From contig CM069433.1 of assembly GCA_035610365.1 (NCBI GenBank), positions 128,110,545-128,174,544 of the forward strand: a stretch of DNA of 64,000 bases. Direction: 5' to 3'. The stretch's first letter is position 1, and every line of letters starts with the position of its first letter. Under the pieces are notes generated by a model, which searched no databases, was not told the DNA's origin, and saw only the letters and a list, made by a program, of their open reading frames with translations. The position numbers and the translations under genes are program-made. Shown piece by piece: positions 55,010 through 64,000 of this stretch. This DNA is from Aquatica leii (taxonomy: Eukaryota; Arthropoda; Insecta; Coleoptera; Lampyridae).

Positions 55010-55640
55010 GTTATTTCACTGTTTCAGAGTATTCCAATAGATATAACCATTCAATATTTGCAAGATATATTATTGCATAGCAATTTGGACATATCAGAGA
55101 TAGAAGACACTTTTCAAATTAACGGTCAATTTTATACACAAGAACATGGTACTGCAATGGGAAATAGCTTATTGCCGTTTATTGCCAATTTATTTATGGA
55201 AAATTTAAAACTGATTTGCAATTGAGTTGAGAAAATTTTCATAGAAATTGGTTAAAATACGTATATGAAAAAATTTGTAATCCTCAACAGTTTGTTGATA
55301 TATTAAATTCTAAATTTCTTACGATCAAATTTACCTATGAAGCAGAGTTGGATAACAAGTTATCGTTTCTAGATAATCTTGTAACAAGGAACAACGGTAA
55401 ACTAGAAATATATATTTATCGTAACGTCACTAGCGCAAAAAGGTTTATAACATATGATTGTAACCGTTGTATACATACATTTTCCTTTATCAAAACAAAT
55501 TGTAACAAAGAATTTCGAAAAAAGAAATTTTAGAGTAATCACAAACTCTAATAACAGTTTACAAAGCTTGGTTAGACAATCCTAAAGACTTAGTGGAAAT
55601 GTAAGATAAATCAGGAATACATAAACTTAATTGTAAGGAT
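55010..55640 (+). pseudogene. Penelope-like RT palm scrap
   Basis: FQINGQFYTQEHGTAMGNSL then LPFIANLFME (about 55110-55205) is the RT block with the G-T-A-M-G motif. WLKYVYEKIC (55250-55280) occupies the YVDD site, so the catalytic pair is lost. TIKFTYEAELDNKLSFLDNL and VTRNNGKLEIYIYRN follow. Breaks at about 55225 and 55533. Confidence 0.75.
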
Positions 55641-56860
55641 GTTAGAAGCTTATAGGTCTTACGAACCTTGCACGGCCAACTCACACAGTCGGAGATAGGG
55701 GAGGTTCAAGTGAATAATAATTAAGGGCGCCAGAACTTTTATAATTAACACTTCTGCCTCGATCAAGACAGACGGTCCAAGCTTGTAACGAATTTTTAGG
55801 TTCGTAATCCTTGTTACTCTGATGTTCGGGTAACCACAATAAAAGAGAAAAGTATGTTACCATAAATGAAAGATTAAACAGGCATAAAAACTTTAATTTA
55901 GTAACGTAGAATAATATTAACAAGAGTATATCTAATTCTCAATCCATAAATGCCAGAAGTATCGGCAACGCACAATACATAAGTTGAATCGAAATGAATA
56001 GCGAAGAAAATTTCGTAATAAATATCGTTTGTACACAGCATGCGATACACACAAAATAATTAATGAAACTACCTTAATGGTATTGCAACAATGATCGTAA
56101 TTATGGAAATTAACATAAACAAAAGTTCCGTGAGTGACTTTTCTGACAGCGACAAAATAATTAAATAAACTTACCCACAATCCAGTACCTACTTGATCAA
56201 AGAAAACGTTTTCCCCGGTAAGTGAGCCTGGAATAGATATGAATAGCAAATCGTGTCAACACAATAACTCACGAAAGTCGAAGTCTACAAAATCATTAAT
56301 ATAAGAAATTAAGTATAAGAAGCCGATATATCGAATGCTGTTTCTTCTAATTATTAAAAGGTGAGTATCGCAATCGACTGATGTCGAAGAAGTGACATTC
56401 CTTTTTGGTGTGGATAATTAATAGGCCTTCAATTATTTATCGAAGTTCATTCCTCCTTGTACTTAATTAGTTAAATGGGAACATGCGGCCAAAGTGTGGC
56501 GGAACGGCTATCAAATTAAGAAAGAAATTACAAAAGAATCCTAACATACCGGATGCAAATATCTTACCCTGTGCCGAATAAATTACGTTAAATATGTAAT
56601 TAACTTATAATTTCCTGTCCATCACAGTGGATGTCCTATTAAATCTATGGATTAGGTCAATTCAAAAACGACACAAACCGTCTTAGGTAGTTGACAGCTA
56701 GAAAATGAATTCCACCGCATGTCAGTAACCAGAAAGATCGGCAGAGGGCGTCAAAACCGGAATCTAATTTTAATTCGATATACAGGGTATTACGTTATGA
56801 AAATTTTGCACGTAACAAGGACTGTAATTAAATATATATATACATTGGGCAAAAAAAATG
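55641..56860. other. No gene recognised
   Basis: Minus-strand frames 55681-55923 and 55932-56249 have no recognisable domain. Part of this may be LTR or leader of the BEL relic that follows. ATACAGGGTATTACG at about 56782 resembles a transposon terminus. Confidence 0.35.
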
Positions 56861-56869
56861 TCCTATTGT

Positions 56870-59850
56870 AAACCGTCTTTGGGTAGGTGCAGGTCATTTT
56901 TATAGTCTCTTGTGCATAGGTCAGATATCTTTAGGTGAACAAGCCAATCCTACAAAAAACTTTGTTAGGCTGGATCGTTGCTGGTCCGTATCACGATAAG
57001 ATTTCAAATCAATTGTCTTATTTTAATTTGATTGCAAATCCAGTTGGGAATTATTTTGACTCTCTAAACGAATCACTGAAATTGTTTTGGATAAAAAGTA
57101 TTCATCCACAGAATCCTTTATCAAGGCTTTCACTACAAGAAAGATTTTGTGAGCAACATTTTGATGACAGAGTTTCTCGCAATCAAAATGGCCGTTTTGT
57201 GGTATCCATCCCTTTTCATTCAAATTTGGAGAAGCTATGTCATTCTAAAGAATAAACTACTTCTAGATTCATATAATTAGAGAAAAGGTTAATAAAACAA
57301 CTGCAACTGTATCACGAATATCGTAACTTTGTAAGTAAATACCTCCGTTTAGGTCATATGAGTAAAATTGCACAAGACATAGTCAATGAAACAGCTTGTA
57401 CAATAAAAACATGAACCACTCCTGTTTTGTCAAAAAACGTTCCCGCTTTCTACATGCCACATCAAGCGGTTCACTTACTACCAAAACCTGGGTGGCATTC
57501 GATGGTAGCACCAAGTCATCATCTAATTTTTCAATCAACGACTGCCAAATAGTGGCCCTCAGATATAGTTTGATCTTTGTTCTATCCTCTTACGTTTCAG
57601 GCAAAATTGGATTACGCTGACTGGTGATATAGAAAATTCAGGTTTTGATTCACCCGTCAGAGAAAAAGTTCCAACGTATATTATGGCGAGTCTATCGCTA
57701 TCTCACAAACATATTAACTGTAAACCATAACATATGATACTGCAAACGCTAGCTATCTGGCTACAAAAGGTCTCCAGTGAATAGCAGATTTAAATGTTCT
57801 TTAATACCCTAAAGTTGCTAATGTTGTATAACAGAATTTTTACATAGACGATCTTATTAAGGGAGCTAGCACACCCGAAGAAGAATTAAAACTTTAAAGT
57901 GATCTTACGGTAATGTTGGAAACTGTTTGTTTCCCCTTACAAAAGTTCTTATCAAATAGTAGTGAAGTTTTCTCAAATAACACAACGAGCAACTTATCCT
58001 TTTATACAATTGTCTTAGGAGAACGAGAAAATGCAAAGGCACTAAGTATTTCTTGGAATTCACTCACAGACAACATGCAGTGTGTTTTTGAATTGAAACA
58101 CAACAATCATATTATTTCCAAGAGGACTATTCTTTCTATAGTTTCCCAATTATTCGAACCTCAAAGATTAATATCACCAATTGTCACCCTAGGTAAGATT
58201 CTTATTCAACGCCTTTAGAGCTTAAAGGTTTCTTGGGATGAAAGCTTACCCGAGCAAATAAACACGCAGTGAAACATTTTTAAAACTAATCTGGCTTCTT
58301 TAAGGTTACTAACGATACCACGTTATACCACAGCTACAGATTTCGTAACACTTAAGCTTCATGGATTTTGTGGCAGTAGCTCTCAAGCATTTGGTGCGTG
58401 TGTTTATGTTAGACCCCTTGATTATCACGGTAATGCCAATGTTACCTTACTTTGCTCTAAATCATGTGTCGGCCCATTAAACCAATTTATAATTCCACGG
58501 CAAGAGTTATGTGTAGCCCTCCTCCTAGCTCAGCTAACCGATAAGGTGCAATCTTCTCTTACGTTAGAATTCTCGTCAATTTGGTTATAGTCAGATTCCT
58601 CAATAGTGTTGAGTTGGATAAGGTCTCCCGCTAACAATTTTTAAAACTTTTGTGTCAAACCGAGTCGCATTAATTAAAGAATTGAGCAGTCCTTGTCAAT
58701 GGCCCCATGTTCTTTCTAAGTGCAATCCAGCTGATTTTATATCCAAAGGATGCCAAACTTCAGATTTTGTAAACAATACACTCTGGTGGCATGGTTCACC
58801 TTTTTTGATAACACCCAAAAACCAGTGACAAGTCTTACAAAAAGCACTAATTCTTTTGTTGATGAAGTTGATGAGTTTACATTGACCCTCATCAATTCTG
58901 CATCGTCTTCTATATTTAGTACTTTTTCTTCACGATCCAAACTTAGTATCTTGGATTTTTCAATTTTGCAATATTGCTCGTCAAACGAAAGCTAAGGAAA
59001 TCTTAGGCAGCTTACAACATCAGAAATCAAAAATGTTATGGAAGTGTTGATCAAGTTATCTCAGTTTGAGGGATTCGGCGCTGAAATAGCATTGTTAAAG
59101 TCTAAACAATTCCTAATTTTAATTCGAAAAAACATTTTTTAACATTTTCATCCTATGCTTCTACATTGTGGAACTCAACAGTTACTTACATTTGTGGAGT
59201 ATTCTTGGCCTATATCTAGTCGTAATACGGCTAGAAAAATTGTTAGAAACTGCACTATTTGCTTTCGAACTAATCTGAGAACTTATGAGCCCATGATTGT
59301 TGACTTTCATTGGCCGTAGAGGAATACCAACATTGGTGTTATTGGATAATGCTATTAATTTTAGAGACGCTGGTATAGCAATTAAAAAACTCTATGAAAA
59401 TATAAAAAATAAACGCAAGTCACGAGCCATTATCTAAATTTATCACTTCCGTCATTATCAAATGGAAATTTATTTCCCCAAGGAGTCTTCATCAACGCGG
59501 GTTGTGGGAGAGTGCTGTAAAGGTAGTCAAAACTCATTTAAAAAGAATACTAGGTAACTCATCTCTTACTTATAAAGATTTATCTACTATACTAGTACAG
59601 ATCGAGGCAAAGATGAATCCTAGAGGTGATCCCCGAGTTACAAAGAAGAACGAAGTGTTTTCGTTTGCCAGAATTAATAAAAGAGGGAACCTTAGTTTTA
59701 GTGCAAGAAACAAACTTGCCTTCACTACACACTTGGAAGAGTTGTTCAAGGTCAACCATCATCAGCACAGTTTCCGTTAAAATTCGAAACGGTCACATTA
59801 TAAAACGTTCGGTGCATAGATTATGTGCCGTACCCAATGGGTAAAATGTT
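56870..59850 (+). mobile_element. Second, old BEL/Pao relic
   Basis: Protease-end, RT, RNase H and integrase pieces in BEL order on +. 56935-57255: QKTLLGWIVAGPYHDK, LSLQERFCEQHFDDRVSRNQ and GRFVVSIPF. The RT palm is mostly deleted. 57913-58218: ALSISWNSLTDNMQCVF and RTILSIVSQLFEPQRLISPI, the thumb. 58340-58640: LHGFCGSSSQAFGACVY, where the first RNase H Asp is Gly, and RQELCVALLLAQL. 59150-59280: HCGTQQLL and CTICFRTNLRTYEPM, the integrase finger. 59502-59620: MWESAVKVVKTHLKRILGN and LTYKDLSTILVQIEAKMN, the catalytic Glu region. 59660-59840: the C-terminal SH3-like part (GTLVLVQETNLPSL, RSVHRLCAVPNG). It is a different and much older copy than the one at 27 kb; no LTRs identified. Confidence 0.8.
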
Positions 59851-62740
59851 AAGTGTTTATAAAAAAGTGTCAGTGGACTAAATGTGCTAAGCTACCGTAA
59901 AGTAATACTGTTCAGTAGAAAATAAGATAGTTTTATTCTCTATTTCAACATCAGAATTAGCGATTCTTTCACTAAAATCCGTGTAAGAATAAGCCAATTC
60001 TTACACGAGTTTTAGTAATGTTAGTTTTTTTAAAGTTAGTATCTCTGCATCGTAAGTTGACGTTACATGAAAAAGAAATCAAAATTATTGGAAGTTAACA
60101 ATTGAAATTCAAATTTTGATGCCAAGATAAAATAAAAACGTCCTATTAATTCAAAGTTATTTACTTATAAAGGTATAAAGAGAAAATTTTGTATGAGATT
60201 TTAGGTTAACACATAAATTTCAATATGTCAAAGTGTAAGTGCTGCCAATTCAGTAAAATATCAATTTCCCAATGTTGTTTTAAAAATTAAAATTATACGA
60301 AAAATATTAAATATTGTATCGAAATAGAGAAAATAGTATAAAGCACACGTCATAGAATACGTTTCAATCACTCGACCGCTTCATAAACTCACCGCTGCGC
60401 GGCTCGTGTATGAAACGCGGTCTCGTGATTGAAGTGCGTTCATTCTGTAACTTGTGTTTTAATATACTATTCTATGTGAACTCTGTGTTAGAATTTTGCC
60501 TCATTTCGAAACTACGAGATTTCAAGGTGTCCGTTTATGTTAACGATTAATTACATTTTTTGAATCTAGCGCCCGAAGCGCGCTTGTTTCGGGTTATCTC
60601 ATCAAATTGTATTGTATTGGCAACCCTGCCATTATCACGTTTAGTTTCTAACCAAATTGATGAGTAAGCATACCTTTGTTTAAATTTAAGTTTGCATCTT
60701 TTTACATAAAAAATATTAAACGTTTTAATGCGTTTTTATACTCAGTGAACCTACGACAGTACGCGACGCAAATAAACGCGACTTCGCATAGTCGGTCTTG
60801 CAAAAGATTTATCACATGGTACTATTAAGGTTATAAGTGAACCTCTTTCGGCAAATATCAAAGAGGCAATTTGTCTTTAGCCTTTTACTTTACTTTTTCA
60901 GTTTTTTTTACTCATTCTAAAACAAGATTGTACTACACTAATACAATTTAAGAAAACAAGATGTAGCCCATATAACAAACAAGTTTACTTACATTTCAAA
61001 CTTTGGTTAAATTTTAAAACTTCTAAAAAAAGAGAAATTTTGACGCAGATATCGAAATTATCATTACACTATCGATATATCCAAAAATTGGTTCAATTTT
61101 CATTTTATTGCAGTATTACAGGAGACTGATAAACTTTTCAATCCATTAATCATTAAATATTCGATTTTAAAATTAAAAACAGATTAATAAAAACAAAAGT
61201 AATTTTTCTATCAATTTTAAATTTAAATAAAATTTTTAAAAAAGTGGACAATTTTGCTAAAATTTAAATGTTTTAGTATCATATGTACTATAGCGTATCA
61301 TAGAAACATTAAATATTTTGTTATTATATTTAGTTTTTTAAACAAGAATATTTAAAAAAATATTATAATTGCAAAGTCCAAATATAGAAATATGTTAATA
61401 ATAATTTGTTATGAGAAATCGAAATGCATCCTAATCATTTTATAAACCAAAAATAATTTGTTTAGAAATTATTACATTATTTTCTTAACTTGTAATTTAA
61501 TAAAATATACATATCAGTATATACATCATTTAGCATCAAAACAAGTGTGATTATTAACAAATTATTTTATGCTAAAGTTACTGAAAGTCGTTGGTAACTT
61601 TATGAGATAGACTGTGCTTATCAGTGACTGACCACATTGTAGTGGCCGGTTGTAATAAATTTATACAGTTTTGTAACAATACATCGAGTTATTTTCAGTA
61701 TTTGTGGTCAACAAATTAGCTACAATGGCAAATCTTATTCAAAATTACTTATTGTTTGTAACTTATAGAATAAAAAACGGTGTACTACAATAATAGATAA
61801 ATTATAGGTTTTTCTGTTTTATTAAATTTTATAAAACAACATTGAAAACGCCTGTTTTTACGAATGACTTGGACGTTGTATAAAAATTTAGATATAACTA
61901 TAAACATTAGTAGCAATGTGTTAGTTTTAAGAATTACAAGTAAATAGTATATGTATTTGTTGCATAACCGTTATGTATGCAATGAACCAGAAATAAACCT
62001 AAGCGCATTTTTAGACAGACTATAAATGTATAAACTGGATTTATCTACATATCTATCTACTATGTTAAGTTGGATTTACTGTTTCTTAATTATTGTTTAA
62101 AAAAAAATTTTAATGCGACGTTTCTTGTAGTTTTACTCCAACTCGTTATACAAACTAAAAGTTATTCTTCATAATGAATCTAATAATTTCTGTATTCTTA
62201 ATCGAATGCGGACCTTGGCTGGAGCCGAGTACGTTCGAACACTGTAACAGAACGTAAGTCTCTGACACATAACAAAAAAGAGGGGTATAAAAGAAACTGT
62301 AATAGTTTTCAATAGTATGTACGTTGAAGTGGTTGCCGCAAGAATTATACCTAGTTCGTTGATATTGCCAAGAGAAGTCTCTTTAAATAGTTTCCTATAT
62401 TTTGTTACTAAAGTTTTAGCGGGAAATTTACCAAATTCAAAATTATTTTTTTAAAAAGGTAACACTTTTTAGTTAGTTACTAATTTTTTATAATATTTAC
62501 AATTACTGAAACTGTATGCATTATAAAAAATTAATAACTTAAAAAACTTAAGAAATAAAAAATTATAGCATTTATTGTGGATTAAATACATAGGTTTTAC
62601 ACAATTTTGTAGATTTTCCTCTACCCCAATAAAATAAAATCAAAACAAATGAAGATAAAAGTAAACTACACAGAAAATTTAACAGTAATTAATAGTAAAA
62701 AATATTACAAAATATTCATATCTTAAAACAAATACTAATT
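59851..62740. other. AT-rich stretch, no gene seen
   Basis: Contains the palindrome at 60340 and a small hairpin CCCGAA/TTCGGG at about 60573-60597; otherwise featureless. Confidence 0.5.
60340..60462. repeat. GC-centred long palindrome
   Basis: Arms: TTTCAATCACTCGACCGC (from 60363) pairs with GCGGTCTCGTGATTGAA (to 60433), CTTCATA pairs with TATGAAA, and outer ATAGAAT/ATTCTGT and ACACGT/CTTGTGT continue the symmetry. The centre is CCGCTGCGCGG. About 120 bp in all, much richer in G/C than the flanks. Confidence 0.7.
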
Positions 62741-62744
62741 AAAA

Positions 62745-63890
62745 CTAAGATTTCGTTTTTTGTTTTTTTAAATAAATTTTATGTGCTTGCACTTTTATGG
62801 GGTCTTGTATTGATTGCGGAAAGATGTCAATCATGTACAAAAATTTATTATCCCGCCCTTTACTCATTTTATTAACACTTTTTACCGAAAAATATAAAAT
62901 TAACTTTATGATACATTGTAATAATTGGCTAGGCAGTACTGGGTGACTTTTACATTTAAAGTTATTAAAGTGTAAGTGTTTTGTGACATTAGCTTCCAAA
63001 ATCCGAGTTATATTTTTAAATTTACATAAACGCGGTATTAAATAAAATAACCGTTGTACAGTTTGTTCTGTAAAATAATATAGACAACTGCCAGAGTTTA
63101 GAAATTGAACTGTTTTATACTGACGTGCCTCTATAAGGTCAGAGGGAACAATTGTATCCGAACGACAAAGCAATTTGGTACATTCATCGCAATCGCTTGA
63201 AAATTTCAACCCTTTTTTTGCAATATACCCTGAGATGTAAGCTATCGTACATTTAGCAACTCTGGTTTTCTTAGACACAGGAATATGAATATCAGTACCA
63301 CCTTCATGTAAGAGAGCAACACTTTCATTTGCTTCCTCTGTAAGAAGGTAACCTAAATTACTGAGAATACCAGCACTATCATTTTCACAATTTGCACCAA
63401 TAGAGTGTGCCAATGTTAAATTATTTACCAACAAAGCTTTAACCGAATTACAGAAATGATCAACATCGGGAGAAACACTTCTCACTCCATGACTTCTAAT
63501 GCTGCAAAAAAAAATTTCAAGAGGATGTTGATTAAAACCTCTAGGTAAGACATAAGAAAAGTTGCTATTTAGTAGCTTTTGTGATAAATACGTAAAATTA
63601 TTTGTACGAATTAAATTATGTACTGTAGGAACACTTACAAATTGTTTTTTTTCGGACAGTAAAATTTAAAAGTTTTTAAAATGTCAGTACAATACACCTA
63701 AAATGCCATATGCTCTAATTGCGTTGTAATACCTCCCTTTAGTGTTTGGTCGAAGGAGCAAATCTACTAAATCCATTCATGCTATTAAAAAAAGCATCCA
63801 AAAATAATATTAAATCGGCAGTATCCTCTGTTTCTGCTCCAAATTTCCTTGCGTCGCGGATATCTAAAAACAAAAGCAACAGTTATAAGG
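62745..63890 (-). pseudogene. P-element/THAP9-like transposase C-terminus
   Basis: Minus strand from high coordinate: TEDTADLILFLDAFFNSMNG (about 63830-63770; family TaefI..in..FD.lN), a broken segment, then an open frame that can be followed from about 63600 through YVLPRGFNQHPLEIFFCSIR (the l.QD.LE.fFs.IRs.gg block) into 63485-62745. That last 246-codon part has FCNSVKALLVNNLTLAHSIG, CTIAYISGYIAKKGLKFSSD with C-x2-C, and a Lys-rich C-terminus (the YIaGyvvrk-C..C motif, then a helical tail). It remains open to its natural stop at 62745, longer than the other P-like pieces here. Upstream catalytic core lies beyond or is lost at the window edge. Confidence 0.75.
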
Positions 63891-64000
63891 GAATATCAAA
63901 ATAAAAATGTAATTAACATACCCCATTTGCAAATTCTTTTCATTAGGAATCCTGCTTTATGGCTAAATAATTGTGTGCAACAGGACACCTTCGTTTTATT

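Noticed and set aside
1..64000. tRNA, rRNA or clear host protein-coding genes
   Set aside because: I looked for cloverleaf-like segments, conserved rRNA stretches and multi-exon host genes and found none that I could support by reading.

Overview
This window looks like a transposon-dense, gene-poor stretch of an insect genome. It is very AT-rich, it has no operons or ribosome binding sites, and almost every recognisable reading frame belongs to a eukaryotic transposable element. The mixture is P/THAP9-like transposases, PIF/Harbinger, hAT, Tc1/mariner, BEL/Pao, Ty3/gypsy, Penelope-like elements (PLEs) and a Helentron with a C-terminal endonuclease, which is typical of insects. I cannot name the species. 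I found no host gene, rRNA, tRNA or CRISPR array that I can support. Most coding remnants are broken by stops, frameshifts and deletions.

Layout, left to right. 1-5.5 kb: a decayed P/THAP9-like transposon on + (1285-2722) followed by an unrelated transposase relic on - (3640-5451). 7.4-11.6 kb: a + PLE tail, a - PLE relic and a + Tc1/mariner-type relic. 13.3-14.6 kb: a - hAT (ZMYM1-like) relic. 15.0-16.6 kb: a foldback element whose inverted arms are arrays of a ~15-bp GTTTTGGCGCC-type unit and which is flanked by a 9-bp duplication. 16.6-20.45 kb: a Ty3/gypsy relic with only its 3' LTR. 22.0-23.0 kb: a second P/THAP9-like relic (-). 23.7-24.1 kb: a gypsy scrap.

26.16-36.94 kb is the best-preserved part, a three-level nest. 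A PIF/Harbinger element (17-bp terminal repeats, TAT on both sides) was interrupted by a BEL/Pao retrotransposon (425-bp LTRs differing at two positions, 5-bp duplication ACACC). The BEL element in turn carries, between the end of pol and its 3' LTR, a deleted Helentron with inverted subterminal repeats, a 49-bp minisatellite, a 3' hairpin and a long open frame for a helicase C-terminus plus endonuclease.

37-43 kb holds at least four - strand PLE pieces, two of them copies of one family. 44.6-47.3 kb has a YqaJ-type exonuclease fragment, two foldback MITE-like elements and a THAP domain remnant. 47.3-49.3 kb is a - gypsy relic. 51.75-52.68 kb is a GC-rich block that may be the N-terminal end of an R2-like LINE. 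54.5-55.6 kb has two PLE reverse transcriptase scraps in opposite orientation. 56.9-59.85 kb is an old second BEL/Pao relic. 60.34-60.46 kb is a GC-centred palindrome, and 62.7-63.9 kb is a - P/THAP9-like transposase C-terminus.

The stretches between are AT-rich DNA in which I see nothing coding. Nothing here forms a host pathway. The biology is the layering of elements, together with a hairpin shared by the 3' regions of several PLEs.
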